Assembly (NCBI GenBank): GCA_030424545.1
Contig: JAUHWL010000004.1
Coordinates: forward strand, 62,001-126,000
DNA length: 64,000 nt
Origin: Bacteroidia bacterium
GTDB lineage: Bacteria > Bacteroidota > Bacteroidia > Flavobacteriales > Schleiferiaceae
Direction of reading: 5' to 3'
The translations under genes and the position numbers were made by a program. Under the pieces are notes generated by a model. It searched no databases. It was not told the origin of the DNA and saw nothing but the letters and a program-made list of their open reading frames with translations. Position 1 is the first letter of the stretch; each line of letters opens with the position of its first letter. Below are positions 1 to 9,604 of the stretch, piece after piece.

Positions 1-136
1 CAGAAGCTCCGCCAGATCTAAAAAAATGTCTTACAGTTTCTTGGCCTGCACCAATTTCTGCAAAGGTTCCGTAAATGGCACTATCTAAATTTATTTGAAG
101 CGCTTTTTGCGCAGCGTTTAATATGAAACTATCCAT
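1..136 (-). CDS. N-terminal fragment of a conserved cytoplasmic protein (YGTFAEIGAGQE family)
   Basis: Only the first 45 codons are inside the window; the gene runs off the left edge. The fragment has no signal peptide and contains the block YGTFAEIGAGQETVRHFF followed by RSGGAS. From memory this block marks a large (about 480 residue) bacterial family that databases variously label TonB-dependent receptor or nicotinate-nucleotide adenylyltransferase, names the N-terminus does not support. It starts 35 bases after the stop of the FtsX-type permease on the same strand, so the two may be co-transcribed. The function cannot be assigned from what is visible. Confidence 0.6.
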   Translation of the reverse strand, partial: MDSFILNAAQKALQINLDSAIYGTFAEIGAGQETVRHFFRSGGAS

Positions 137-171
137 CTGTTAATGGCTTAAATATTTAATAAATCTATAAA

Positions 172-1416
172 TTACTCATACCTTAATGCATCTATAGGGT
201 TTTGGCGAGAGGCTTTAACGGCAGGATAAAGTCCAGCAAAAATCCCTACAAAAATGCAAATAATTAGAGCGGTAATAATCCAAGTATAGGGGATGAAAAA
301 AGTACCTCCAACCATGGCGGCTACGCTGTTACCTATTATCAACCCCAGAATTACACCAATAACTCCACCAAGTTGACAGATTAAAATTGCTTCGGTTAAA
401 AACTGCCCCATTATGGTGTTTGCTTTTGCGCCTATGGCTTTTCTTGTTCCTATTTCTCGTGTACGTTCTGTAACAGATACTAACATAATATTCATTAACG
501 CGATGGCAGCGCTAAAAAGTGCAATCATCCCGATTAAAAATGCACCCATTGTTACAAACTTTAAATTTTCTAAAAGCGATTGCGCCAAACTATCGCTTCG
601 CTCTATTCTAAAGTTGTTTTCTTCTTTCGGATTCAGTTTGCGTACACTGCGCATCATGGCTATGGTTTCTCCTTCACTTGCATCTAAATCTGCACGGTTT
701 GGCGACATTACGTTTATAGCATAAGAGGGGTTGGCAGTAGAAAGAGATTTTCTCCCATACGCCAATGGAACAAATACAACACGGTCTCCAGAAAATATGC
801 CGCTACTTCCTTTAGATGATAAAACGCCAATTACCAAGAGTCGCTTGCCTTTGTAAGAAATGAGTTTGCCGAGTGGTTTTTCGCCATCGAATACTTTCTC
901 AACAATGTCTTGGCCAATAATAGCAACAGGTCTTCCTTCGTTTACTTCTACTTCGGTAAAGTTTCTGCCTTCGCCAATTTCGTAGCCTGCAGTAGTAAAG
1001 TAGGGGGCATCAACCGACCAAATTTGAACGTTTGGATCTGATTTAGCTCTTTTATTTTTTATCTCGGCCGTACCCGTAACGATGTAAGAAACCGAAACAA
1101 TAGATTTTTGATATTGAAAACGCTCTTTAAAACGCAGCGCTTCTTTGTAGGTAATTTTTGGGAATGCTTTCGGTTTTTTTCCGCCAAAGTGAATTGAAAA
1201 GCCAGAATTGCTGCTTTTAATGGTAAACGTGTTTGCACCTAAACTAGAAAAATTACCCTCTAAAGATTGTTTAATTGCATCAGTTGCTGATAATATTCCT
1301 ACCAAGGCCATGATGCCAAAACTGATGATTAACGCAGTTAGCCACGTTCTAAGCTTTTGGGCTTTTACAGAGGCGATAGCTAGTTTAATGTTCTCAAGAA
1401 AGAGATCGCGTTTCAT
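172..1416 (-). CDS. ABC transporter permease, MacB/FtsX type
   Basis: This is a 414-residue inner-membrane permease of an ABC exporter. A cytoplasmic N-terminus (LFLENIKLAIASVKAQKLRT) leads into the first membrane helix at about residues 21-41, followed by an extracytoplasmic MacB-like domain to about residue 250 and three C-terminal FtsX helices near 285-305, 335-360 and 375-400. The segment TERTREIGTRKAIGAK before the second helix and the ending YPAVKASRQNPIDALRYE are family hallmarks. Family members move lipoproteins, peptides or macrolides, or transmit mechanical signals; the substrate here is unknown. The ATPase and membrane-fusion partners are not in the window. A -7 element lies just upstream. 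Confidence 0.9.
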   Translation of the reverse strand: MKRDLFLENIKLAIASVKAQKLRTWLTALIISFGIMALVGILSATDAIKQSLEGNFSSLGANTFTIKSSNSGFSIHFGGKKPKAFPKITYKEALRFKERFQYQKSIVSVSYIVTGTAEIKNKRAKSDPNVQIWSVDAPYFTTAGYEIGEGRNFTEVEVNEGRPVAIIGQDIVEKVFDGEKPLGKLISYKGKRLLVIGVLSSKGSSGIFSGDRVVFVPLAYGRKSLSTANPSYAINVMSPNRADLDASEGETIAMMRSVRKLNPKEENNFRIERSDSLAQSLLENLKFVTMGAFLIGMIALFSAAIALMNIMLVSVTERTREIGTRKAIGAKANTIMGQFLTEAILICQLGGVIGVILGLIIGNSVAAMVGGTFFIPYTWIITALIICIFVGIFAGLYPAVKASRQNPIDALRYE

Positions 1417-1433
1417 GTGTTCTGTTGTGGTTT

Positions 1434-1441
1434 CAAATTTA
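1434..1441 (-). promoter_or_regulatory. -7 promoter element TAAATTTG
   Basis: On the minus strand this octamer fits the Bacteroidota consensus TAnnTTTG and lies 17 bases upstream of the permease start codon. No convincing -33 TTG partner was identified. Confidence 0.45.
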
Positions 1442-1481
1442 CCATATTTACATCGGATACAAAGCTTAAAATCATCATTAT

Positions 1482-1519
1482 TTCTTCAAAACAAAAGATT
1501 TTTGAACAGGTTTGAAGAA
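1482..1519. repeat. 9-bp inverted repeat TTCTTCAAA / TTTGAAGAA
   Basis: Two perfect 9-base arms (1482-1490 and 1511-1519) are separated by 20 bases in the gap between the divergent permease and phosphatase genes. There is no T-run of terminator type. It could be a regulator site or chance in AT-rich DNA. Confidence 0.3.
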
Positions 1520-1541
1520 GCGATTAATCTCTGCCAAAGAA

Positions 1542-1549
1542 TACATTTG
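1542..1549 (+). promoter_or_regulatory. -7 promoter element TACATTTG abutting the small coupled gene
   Basis: This is an exact match to TAnnTTTG, and only four bases separate it from the ATG at 1554. Transcription would begin at or next to the start codon, giving an almost leaderless message. Confidence 0.5.
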
Positions 1550-1553
1550 CAGT

Positions 1554-1697
1554 ATGGCAAAAGATGAAAGAAGCATCCCGTTTCCAATACCTCCGCAAGG
1601 TTCTCTCGGATTGTTAGCCCTTGGTGCTGTGGGAATTAAGGCGTGGCGCGAGAAAAGGAATAGTTCTCAAAAAGAAAAGGAAAGCCCCAAAAAATGA
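1554..1697 (+). CDS. 47-residue small protein coupled to the phosphatase gene
   Basis: This short gene is proposed from context and composition. The protein begins MAKDERSIPFPIPPQGSLG, has a short hydrophobic stretch LGLLALGAVGIKAW at about residues 18-31 and ends in a charged tail (REKRNSSQKEKESPKK). Its TGA stop overlaps the ATG of the next gene as ATGA, the usual arrangement for translational coupling. The start at 1554 is preferred over an in-frame ATG at 1512 because a -7 element lies between them. I recall proline-rich small proteins of this look beside phosphodiesterase-type genes but cannot verify homology. It may be a small membrane or accessory subunit of the downstream enzyme. Confidence 0.5.
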   Translation: MAKDERSIPFPIPPQGSLGLLALGAVGIKAWREKRNSSQKEKESPKK

Positions 1698-4156
1698 CTG
1701 GTAAAAAAAGCAAAGTTTTATTGGTTGGTTGGGATGCTGCCGATTGGCAGATTATCAATCCGCTATTAGAACAAGGTAAAATGCCCGCACTGGCAAGGTT
1801 ACTTAACAAGGGCGCTTGGGGGAACTTGGTAACTTTAGATCCGCCCATTTCGCCCATGTTGTGGACGAGCATTGCTACAGGAAAAAGACCTTATAAACAC
1901 GGTATTTCTGGTTTTACAGAAATAGCTCCAAATAAAAAAACAGTGAGACCCGTGCGCGTTACGAGCCGGAAATGTAAAGCTGTTTGGAATATTTTAAACG
2001 ATTACGGATTAAATACCAACGTGATAGGATGGTGGCCAAGTCATCCGGCAGAAAAAGTTAGAGGAGTTTGTGTATCAAACTTTTACGGTGTTTTGCCTAA
2101 AGACGAAACAGATGACTGGCCATTACTAAAAGGCACCGTTTTTCCCGAAATTTTTGCTGATGAATTGGCTGAACTCAGATTAAATCCCAATGAGCTTACC
2201 GCTGATATCATGCGCAATTTTTTTCCGCATGCGCCTAACTTGTTTGCTCACAATGATGCCGTATTGCGCAGTTGTATGCGCATTTTAGCACACGCCACAA
2301 GTATTCAGGCGGTAGCCACCCATGTTATGGATAATACCGATTGGGATTTTACGGCCGTGTATTTTGATGCGCTAGATCATTTTAGCCATTTGGGGATGAA
2401 ATACCATCCACCAAAATTAGAAGCCGTAAGCGATGTAGATTTTCAAAAGTATCACTACATCGTAGAGGCTGCTTACCGTTTTCATGATATGATGCTAGAC
2501 CGATTGATGGATTTGGCGGGAGACGATTGTACTGTGATGCTGGTATCTGACCATGGATTTGAAAGTGGTAGAAATAGAATGATAATGCTACCAAACGAGC
2601 CAGGAGCACCTGCATTAGAACATAGGGCGTATGGGGTTTTTGCGGCAGGCGGAAATATGGTTAAACCTGGACAGGTTTATGGTGCATCATTGTTGGATGT
2701 TGCTCCTACAATTCTAAATTTATTTGGTTTGTCCACGGCAAAAGATATGGATGGAAATTCAATTCAATGTATTGATAAAGAAGTTGATAAGGCATTTATA
2801 GAAAGCTATGATTCAATTGATGAAACAGAAAGTAGTGCAGAAGAATTTTCAAGCATAGACCAGCAGTTGTTAGTTGATTTGGAAGAATTGGGCTACATAA
2901 AACCGTTATCACCCAATGCTGAAAATGAGATTATTTTAACCGAGAATGAGTTTTACATGGCTCGCAGTTTGGCTGATGGTGGCAAACTTGAAGAGGCGCT
3001 TTCCAAAATGAATCGACTTGTAAACTTACAGCCAGAAACAGAACGATTTGCAAACTTTTACGCCACTTTGTTGCTTAGAGCTAATAAGTTAATTGATTTA
3101 GAACTTTGGCTTCAAACACAAAAATCGTCCGATTTCACTAACTATATACAAGGTTTGGTGTATTTACAACAAGGTAAACCCTTGCTTGCTGCACGTAAGT
3201 TTGAAGAATTTAGTACCAACACAAATGCCAATCTGCATTTGCAAACGGCAAGAGCTTGGTTGCAAGCCGGAAACATAGATTTAGCCAAAAAGCATGCGCA
3301 ACAATCGTTAAAGTTATCACCAGAAAATACAAGTGTTTTAAACCTATTGGGTAATTTGGCGTGGCAAATGCAAGCTTGGGAAGAAGCGTTAGGTTGGTAT
3401 TTTAATTCGCTAAAACTCTTGTATTATCAACCACATGTGCATGATAGAATCGGGCAATGTTTTGTGGGATTAAACTTACTACAAGAAGCAAGCAATGCTT
3501 TTGAGGTGTCGCTTAAGATGCAGCCTAATAATACCGCAGTATATCAGTCGTTTACAGAAGTTTTGAAAGCGTTGGGGATAAGCGCAGAATCTAATTTTAA
3601 AAGAGTACATGAAAACGTAAAACCGGCAATTGTAGTTACTGGTTTTCCACGCTCAGGAACCAGCATGATGATGCAGATTTTAAATGCAGCTGGGGTACCC
3701 TTGTTAGTTGATGATGTTAGAAAACCAGATGCAAACAATCCAAATGGTTATTTTGAACTCGAAGCAGTAAAATCCACGGCATCAAACCAAAAGTATTTAA
3801 ACAAAGCTGCTGGAAAGGCAGTAAAAATTGTAATGCCTTTGTTGCGTTTGGTAAATCCAACAATGCCATTAAAAGTCATTTGGATGGACAGGCCGATTGA
3901 CCAAATACTAAAGTCGCAAGAAACTATGTTGGGCAAGCCATCTAGCGCGATTAACCTGCAGCAAGCAAGTCGATTAAAAGAAGAACAAGAACGGGTAGAA
4001 ACGTGGCTGAATCAGCATCCGCATATTTCTTATTTAAAATTAGATTACAATGTTTTGGTAGGGTCTCCCGAAAAACAGCTGCAAAAACTGCTTGATTTCT
4101 TGCAAATAAATATTGATCTAAAAACGTTGATAAAAGAAATAAAACCTAAAAATTAA
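1694..4156 (+). CDS. Alkaline-phosphatase-superfamily enzyme fused to TPR and sulfotransferase-like domains
   Basis: This 820-residue protein has three parts. Residues 1-370 are a type I phosphodiesterase/nucleotide pyrophosphatase-like metal enzyme: VGWDAADW with Asp14, the nucleophile region PPISPMLWTSIATGKRP (about 50-66), DALDHFSHL, and VSDHGFE near 282 supply metal ligands. Residues about 415-630 are TPR-like helical repeats (GKLEEALSKMNRLVNLQPE and later units). Residues about 645-820 resemble a P-loop sulfotransferase with VVTGFPRSGTSMMMQIL at about 647. No signal peptide is seen, so it should be cytoplasmic. The substrate is unknown. It follows a tiny gene by an ATGA overlap. The architecture is clear; its biochemical role is inferred only in outline. 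Confidence 0.85.
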   Translation: MTGKKSKVLLVGWDAADWQIINPLLEQGKMPALARLLNKGAWGNLVTLDPPISPMLWTSIATGKRPYKHGISGFTEIAPNKKTVRPVRVTSRKCKAVWNILNDYGLNTNVIGWWPSHPAEKVRGVCVSNFYGVLPKDETDDWPLLKGTVFPEIFADELAELRLNPNELTADIMRNFFPHAPNLFAHNDAVLRSCMRILAHATSIQAVATHVMDNTDWDFTAVYFDALDHFSHLGMKYHPPKLEAVSDVDFQKYHYIVEAAYRFHDMMLDRLMDLAGDDCTVMLVSDHGFESGRNRMIMLPNEPGAPALEHRAYGVFAAGGNMVKPGQVYGASLLDVAPTILNLFGLSTAKDMDGNSIQCIDKEVDKAFIESYDSIDETESSAEEFSSIDQQLLVDLEELGYIKPLSPNAENEIILTENEFYMARSLADGGKLEEALSKMNRLVNLQPETERFANFYATLLLRANKLIDLELWLQTQKSSDFTNYIQGLVYLQQGKPLLAARKFEEFSTNTNANLHLQTARAWLQAGNIDLAKKHAQQSLKLSPENTSVLNLLGNLAWQMQAWEEALGWYFNSLKLLYYQPHVHDRIGQCFVGLNLLQEASNAFEVSLKMQPNNTAVYQSFTEVLKALGISAESNFKRVHENVKPAIVVTGFPRSGTSMMMQILNAAGVPLLVDDVRKPDANNPNGYFELEAVKSTASNQKYLNKAAGKAVKIVMPLLRLVNPTMPLKVIWMDRPIDQILKSQETMLGKPSSAINLQQASRLKEEQERVETWLNQHPHISYLKLDYNVLVGSPEKQLQKLLDFLQINIDLKTLIKEIKPKN

Positions 4157-4234
4157 ACGCGTAATACAGAGTGAAAAACTATGTTTCGTTATTACAATTG
4201 AAATCCTCAATTTTGACGACCCTAGATAGAGATA

Positions 4235-5071
4235 ATGAAAAAAGATTTTAAGAAAGAAATTCTAAAATATACATCGGCTGCAACTGCGGTTTTGGCTGGC
4301 ACTTCGGCAACCGCACAATATCAGTACACCGATATAAAAGACACCACAATTTCTTCCAATAACGGTTTTTATAATCTAGACATCAACCAAGATGGAGTTA
4401 TAGATTTTAAGATTACACAATATGTAGATACGGGAGGTTTAGGTACTACAAATGCAGTTATTATTCAGCCATATGGTGCTAATGATAATGCTGTTGCTGG
4501 AGAAAAAATTTCTATTTATAACTATCCATTTAATCTTAATGCGGCTGTTGTGCTAGATGGCACCACAGATTGGCGCGGAGCAGGCGGGAATTATAATAAT
4601 GGATACTTGACCTTTGTTGTGGATGGCCAAAATTATCCCAATAGCAATTGGGTGGGGCCAGAAACAGATGGCTTCTTAGGGTTAAAAATTTATGTAAACA
4701 GCTTGCCTCATTACGGTTGGGCGCGATTGGATATTGGTGCAGATAGCAAGAGTTTTACGGTAAAAGATTTTTCGGTAAACCTTTCGGTAGATTCTTCTAT
4801 TGTGGTGGGTAGCGAGCTAATTGGGCAAGTAGAAAACTTGCTGGAGCATGTAAAAATTGGTGTTACAGAAAACGGAATAAAGTTTTTTAAACCTAATAGC
4901 ATAGAAAACCTGCAGATCAAGATTTTTGATTTAACGGGAAGATTGTTAAAAGAAGAAGCGATATCGGAAGAAGTTTCGGAATTGTTTTTTCAGAAAGAAG
5001 CTACCGCACTTTACATTGTAGAATTGGAGAGCGAAGGCGTAACCAGAAGAGAAAAGGTTTTTGTGTATTGA
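4235..5071 (+). CDS. Secreted protein with T9SS type A sorting domain
   Basis: This 278-residue exported protein has an N-terminal signal-like segment ending near SATAQ, then DINQDGVIDFK (about residues 49-59), which resembles a single calcium-binding EF-hand or dockerin-type loop. The last 80 residues fit a T9SS C-terminal sorting domain: IENLQIKIFDLTGRLLKEE, then EATALYIVELES and the ending REKVFVY. It is therefore predicted to cross the outer membrane by the type IX system and lose the sorting domain at the surface. The middle region (about 60-195) is not recognised. It stands alone between the phosphatase fusion and aconitase, so context gives no function. Confidence 0.75.
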   Translation: MKKDFKKEILKYTSAATAVLAGTSATAQYQYTDIKDTTISSNNGFYNLDINQDGVIDFKITQYVDTGGLGTTNAVIIQPYGANDNAVAGEKISIYNYPFNLNAAVVLDGTTDWRGAGGNYNNGYLTFVVDGQNYPNSNWVGPETDGFLGLKIYVNSLPHYGWARLDIGADSKSFTVKDFSVNLSVDSSIVVGSELIGQVENLLEHVKIGVTENGIKFFKPNSIENLQIKIFDLTGRLLKEEAISEEVSELFFQKEATALYIVELESEGVTRREKVFVY

Positions 5072-5090
5072 TGAATTCTTGATTCGCATC

Positions 5091-5158
5091 TTTACGTAAA
5101 CTTAAAATACTCATCAGTTTTTAAATGGATTATAGCGTGGCGTAAATACACGTAAAGG
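5091..5158. repeat. Palindrome TTTACGTAAA followed by CGTAAA repeats
   Basis: A perfect 10-bp palindrome at 5091-5100 is followed by two more CGTAAA units before 5160 in the 176-base gap upstream of aconitase. It may be a degenerate intergenic repeat or an operator. Nothing coding is seen here. Confidence 0.3.
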
Positions 5159-5198
5159 TAAAGACCGCTAAAGTTGCGCGAAATCCATCTCAAATTAA

Positions 5199-5206
5199 TA
5201 AATTCG
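5199..5206 (+). promoter_or_regulatory. -7 promoter element TAAATTCG for aconitase
   Basis: This fits the TAnnTTyG form of the Bacteroidota -7 element and lies 41 bases before the aconitase start codon, predicting a leader of about 35 bases. Confidence 0.45.
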
Positions 5207-5247
5207 CGCCTCCAAAATGCAAGTTCAATTCTTAAAATATCATACAT

Positions 5248-7518
5248 ATGACATTTGATTTAGACATGATTAAAAGCGTTTACGAACGTTTTCCTTCGCG
5301 CATTGCCGCAGCGCGTAAACTTTTAAATAAGCCTTTAACCTTATCTGAAAAAATTCTCTATACCCACTTGTGGGATGGAGACGCTACTGAGGTTTTCGAG
5401 CGCGGGTCATCATATGTAGATTTTGCTCCAGACCGTGTTGCCATGCAAGATGCAACTGCACAAATGGCGCTTTTGCAGTTTATGCAAGCCGGAAAAGATA
5501 AAGTAGCTGTTCCTTCTACAGCGCATGCAGACCACCTAATTCAAGCACGCTTGGGTGCCGATAAAGATTTGCAAGAATCTTTAAACAAAAACAACGAAGT
5601 ATTTAACTTCCTTTCTTCGGTTTCAAGCAAATACGGAATTGGATTTTGGAAACCAGGTGCTGGTATTATTCACCAAGTTGTACTTGAAAACTACGCATTT
5701 CCTGGTGGGATGATGATTGGAACAGATAGCCATACTGTAAACGCAGGTGGTTTAGGTATGGTTGCCGTGGGTGTTGGTGGTGCCGATGCCGTTGATGTAA
5801 TGGCCGGAATGGCTTGGGAATTGAAATTTCCGAAATTGATTGGGGTTAAATTAACAGGTAAGTTAAGCGGATGGTCATCGCCAAAAGATGTGATTTTAAA
5901 AGTGGCTGGAATTTTAACCGTAAAAGGTGGAACTGGCGCTATTGTAGAATATTTTGGAGAAGGCGCAAAAGCACTTTCTTGTACAGGTAAAGGAACCATT
6001 TGTAACATGGGTGCCGAGATAGGCGCAACAACATCAACCTTTGGGTACGATGATAGTATGCGTAGATATTTAGCTGCTACGGGTCGCCAAGATGTAGTTG
6101 AATTGGCAGATACTGTTGCTGAGCACTTAACAGGCGATGACGAAGTATATGCAAACCCGGAACAATATTTTGATCAAGTAATAGAAATTGACCTTAACAC
6201 GTTACAACCGCACGTTAACGGGCCGTTTACCCCAGATTTAGCAACTCCCGTTGCCGAAGTTCGTGCAAAAGCAGAAGAAAACGGATGGCCATTAAAAGTA
6301 GAGTGGGGCTTAATTGGTTCTTGTACAAACTCTTCTTATGAAGATCTTTCTCGCGCAGCAAGCATTGCAAAACAAGCCGTAGAAAAAGGATTAAAACCCA
6401 AAGCAGAATTTGGTATTAACCCAGGTTCTGAGCAAGTGCGTTACACCACAGAGCGCGATGGTTACATAGGAATATTTGAAGATTTAGGTGCAAAAATATT
6501 TACCAATGCATGTGGACCATGTATAGGTCAATGGGCGAGAGCGGGTGCCGAAGAAGAAAAGAAAAACACCATTGTTCACTCTTTTAACCGCAACTTTAGC
6601 AAGCGTGCCGATGGTAACCCAAACACACACGCTTTTGTAACATCGCCAGAAATGGTAGCTGCTATTGCTATTAGTGGCGATTTAGGTTTTAACCCACAAA
6701 CGGACACCTTGGTGAATGACAAAGGTGAAACCGTGAAATTTGATGAACCAACAGGATTCGAACTTCCGCCAAATGGCTTTGATGTAAAAGATGCTGGTTT
6801 TCAAGCTCCGGCAGAAAATGGTAGCAGCGTAGAAATTATTGTAAACCCAGAATCTAACAGATTACAATTGTTAGAACCGTTTGCACCTTGGGATGGCAAA
6901 AATATTACAGGTGCCAAGCTTTTAATTAAAGCTTTTGGTAAATGTACTACCGACCATATTTCTATGGCGGGCCCTTGGTTGCGTTTCCGCGGACATTTAG
7001 ACAATATTTCAGACAACTGTTTAATTGGTGCAGTAAATGCATTTGGCCAAAAAACCAACGCAGTTGTAAATCAATTAACAGGCGAAGTTGGCGCTGTTCC
7101 AGCCACAGCACGCGCCTACAAGGCTGCAGGTGTGCCAAGTATTGTTGTGGGAGACCATAACTATGGTGAAGGTTCTTCTAGAGAGCATGCAGCAATGGAG
7201 CCACGCTTCTTGGGTGTACGTGCGGTAATTGTAAAATCGTTTGCGCGCATACACGAAACAAACTTGAAAAAGCAAGGTATGCTTGGTTTAACGTTTGCCA
7301 ACGAAGCCGATTACGATTTAATACGTGAAGATGATACCTTCAACTTTACAGATTTAGAAAGTTTTGCTCCAGGTAAACAACTTACCTTAGAGGCAGTTCA
7401 TGCCGATGGTAGCAAAGACACAATAATGCTAAACCATACGTATAACACACAGCAAATAGCTTGGTTTAAGGCGGGTAGCGCATTAAATTTAATTAAATCA
7501 GAAAACGCTAAAAATTAA
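5248..7518 (+). CDS. acn: Aconitate hydratase
   Basis: This enzyme interconverts citrate and isocitrate in the TCA cycle with a [4Fe-4S] cluster. The 756-residue length and the N-terminus [19 protein letters not shown] match the mitochondrial-type aconitase common in Bacteroidota rather than AcnA or AcnB of enterobacteria. The cluster cysteines are visible in [10 protein letters not shown] (Cys359) and [10 protein letters not shown] (Cys422 and Cys425). Further family blocks are [20 protein letters not shown] and, in the swivel domain, [19 protein letters not shown]. It is a single-gene unit with its own -7 element and a strong terminator. Nothing is missing or truncated. Confidence 0.97.
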   Translation: MTFDLDMIKSVYERFPSRIAAARKLLNKPLTLSEKILYTHLWDGDATEVFERGSSYVDFAPDRVAMQDATAQMALLQFMQAGKDKVAVPSTAHADHLIQARLGADKDLQESLNKNNEVFNFLSSVSSKYGIGFWKPGAGIIHQVVLENYAFPGGMMIGTDSHTVNAGGLGMVAVGVGGADAVDVMAGMAWELKFPKLIGVKLTGKLSGWSSPKDVILKVAGILTVKGGTGAIVEYFGEGAKALSCTGKGTICNMGAEIGATTSTFGYDDSMRRYLAATGRQDVVELADTVAEHLTGDDEVYANPEQYFDQVIEIDLNTLQPHVNGPFTPDLATPVAEVRAKAEENGWPLKVEWGLIGSCTNSSYEDLSRAASIAKQAVEKGLKPKAEFGINPGSEQVRYTTERDGYIGIFEDLGAKIFTNACGPCIGQWARAGAEEEKKNTIVHSFNRNFSKRADGNPNTHAFVTSPEMVAAIAISGDLGFNPQTDTLVNDKGETVKFDEPTGFELPPNGFDVKDAGFQAPAENGSSVEIIVNPESNRLQLLEPFAPWDGKNITGAKLLIKAFGKCTTDHISMAGPWLRFRGHLDNISDNCLIGAVNAFGQKTNAVVNQLTGEVGAVPATARAYKAAGVPSIVVGDHNYGEGSSREHAAMEPRFLGVRAVIVKSFARIHETNLKKQGMLGLTFANEADYDLIREDDTFNFTDLESFAPGKQLTLEAVHADGSKDTIMLNHTYNTQQIAWFKAGSALNLIKSENAKN

Positions 7519-7536
7519 TTTTCCTGATAATTTTCT

Positions 7537-7568
7537 AAAAAAGCCTCACAGAAATGTGGGGCTTTTTT
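7537..7568 (+). terminator. Rho-independent terminator after aconitase
   Basis: A 14-bp stem with one G-T wobble has arms at 7537-7550 and 7555-7568 and a GAAA loop, and ends in a six-T run. It lies 18 bases after the aconitase stop. Confidence 0.85.
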
Positions 7569-7670
7569 AATGCGTTATATGCAATAAAAATTAATCATTG
7601 CGGCATGAAGCGAATCTTAAATATATTTTAGGCAGGTGATGTTAAATATTTAAATCATTCAATTTTATTC

Positions 7671-7678
7671 TACATTCG
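7671..7678 (+). promoter_or_regulatory. -7 promoter element TACATTCG for the MscS gene
   Basis: This fits TAnnTTyG and lies 19 bases before the chosen ATG at 7698. It rules out the in-frame TTG at 7680 as a practical start. Confidence 0.45.
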
Positions 7679-7697
7679 TTTGCTCAAAAATGAAACG

Positions 7698-9590
7698 ATG
7701 CATATGTTAAAATATAAGTTTAGTCAATCTTTCTCTCTGATTATTGCTGTGTTCATTAGCTTTTTTTTATCAAGCAATTGGGCATATGCGCAAACGGCTA
7801 AAGATGAAAACGCCCAAAAAGACAGTGTTTTATTGGTGCAACAAACCGAGGGTAAGAAGTTAATTAGAAAAGCAGATTCTGCACGTGTTTCAGATAGTTT
7901 ACAAGCCCTGGTTATACAGGCAGAAATAGATAATTTAAACGCCACAGATATTAAAAAATCTGAGCTTTTACAACGAAAACTAGACAGCTTAAAACAAGCC
8001 CAAATAGAACAAGATGCACGCATAAATAAGCAGGTTGATAGTTTGCGTGCAATTACCGTTGGAGTACCTGTAATATTTCATAATGACACGTTGCTCAGTT
8101 TGTATGCGAAACTCGGACCTTTTTCAGCTAGAGACCGTGCAAAGAGAATTGTTGAGAAACTAAATATTATTGCCGCAAACAGATTGTTTGAGGCGGAACA
8201 AATAAAAGTTTTTGAGGGGGAAGAGAGCTATGATATCCTTTACAACGAAATGATAATCATGAGCATTACTGCCAGAGATGCATTTTTTGTGGATAAACCA
8301 AGAGAACAATTGGCGAATGAATATGCAGATAAATTAACAAATGCAATTATTACCTACCAAGACAGTACAGGGCCAATCACAATAATCATGCAATTGTTTA
8401 AGCTGATTCTTGTACTGCTATTCTTATTTTATTTAATAAAATATATGAATAGGTTTTTTACGTTGATTAATAAAAATCTCATTCAAAAAGGCGGTAAATA
8501 CATCAATGGAATAAAGTTTAAAAATTATGAGTTTTTATCTGTTGAGCGCGAGACACAACTTATAAGATGGCTGTTAAAGGTTGTAAAATGGATTATAATC
8601 CTGCTGTTGGTATACTTATCGTTGCCATTAATATTCAGTATTTTTCCTTCAACGCAAGGACTTGCTGAAACGCTTTTTGATTTAATCTTAAACCCAATCA
8701 AAGATTTTGTTTCTGCGGTGGTTGGTTACATTTCTGAGCTTATAACAATTATTGTCATTGTTGTTATCGCTAGGTATATCGTTCAGTTTATTGGGTTTTT
8801 GGCCAGAGAGGTTGAATCTGAAAAATTGGTTATTCATAATTTTTACCCAGAATGGGCGAGACCTACATATACTTTACTTAAAATAGTTATTTATGCTTTT
8901 TCATTTATCGTCATCTTTCCGCTTTTACCTGGTAGCGATTCACCGGCATTTAAAGGTGTAAGTGTTTTTCTTGGTGTATTAATCTCTTTAGGTTCTTCAT
9001 CTGCCATAAGCAACATTATTGCGGGCTTGGTTATTACGTATATGCGTGCGTTTAAAATTGGCGATAGAGTAAAAATAGGAGATATTACGGGAGATGTGCT
9101 TGGAAAAACCATGCTTGTTACGCATATGCGTACCGTAAAAAATGAGGATATTACTATACCAAATGCTACGGTTCTAAATGGCAGTACTATTAACTATAGT
9201 TCTAGTGCAAAAACACTTGGACTTATTTTAAATACCACCATTACAATAGGCTATGATGTGCCCTGGAAAAAAGTTAATGAATTGCTATTAGCCGCTGCGC
9301 TTAAAACAAACCACATTAAAAAAGATCCGTCTCCATTTGTACTTCAAACAAGCCTGGATGATTTTTATGTAAGCTATCAAATTAATGCGTATACCGAAAA
9401 TTCAGGTCAGGCATCTAGAATATACTCAGACTTGCATGCAAATATTCAGGATGCATTTAACGAAGCTGGAGTAGAAATCATGTCACCACACTACCGCGCG
9501 GCTAGAGATGGAAACCTGAGTACAATGCCTCCGGAGTATTTACCGAAAGATTATAAAACCCCAGGTTTCAACCTCACTAAAAACAAATAG
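7698..9590 (+). CDS. Mechanosensitive ion channel, MscS family
   Basis: This inner-membrane channel of about 630 residues is expected to open under membrane tension during hypo-osmotic shock. A signal-like N-terminal hydrophobic segment precedes a periplasmic, partly coiled region to about residue 230. At least four membrane segments follow. The MscS core comes after these: GLVITYMRAFKIGDRVKIGD, then VTHMRTVKNEDITIPNATVL and NGSTINYSS, characteristic of the beta domain, with an alpha/beta C-terminus. It is longer than E. coli MscS (286 residues) because of the N-terminal extension. The start is the ATG at 7698 or possibly 7704; upstream in-frame codons lie at the promoter. It converges on the RIC gene. 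Confidence 0.9.
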   Translation: MHMLKYKFSQSFSLIIAVFISFFLSSNWAYAQTAKDENAQKDSVLLVQQTEGKKLIRKADSARVSDSLQALVIQAEIDNLNATDIKKSELLQRKLDSLKQAQIEQDARINKQVDSLRAITVGVPVIFHNDTLLSLYAKLGPFSARDRAKRIVEKLNIIAANRLFEAEQIKVFEGEESYDILYNEMIIMSITARDAFFVDKPREQLANEYADKLTNAIITYQDSTGPITIIMQLFKLILVLLFLFYLIKYMNRFFTLINKNLIQKGGKYINGIKFKNYEFLSVERETQLIRWLLKVVKWIIILLLVYLSLPLIFSIFPSTQGLAETLFDLILNPIKDFVSAVVGYISELITIIVIVVIARYIVQFIGFLAREVESEKLVIHNFYPEWARPTYTLLKIVIYAFSFIVIFPLLPGSDSPAFKGVSVFLGVLISLGSSSAISNIIAGLVITYMRAFKIGDRVKIGDITGDVLGKTMLVTHMRTVKNEDITIPNATVLNGSTINYSSSAKTLGLILNTTITIGYDVPWKKVNELLLAAALKTNHIKKDPSPFVLQTSLDDFYVSYQINAYTENSGQASRIYSDLHANIQDAFNEAGVEIMSPHYRAARDGNLSTMPPEYLPKDYKTPGFNLTKNK

Positions 9591-9604
9591 TTAGCCGATC
9601 TTTT

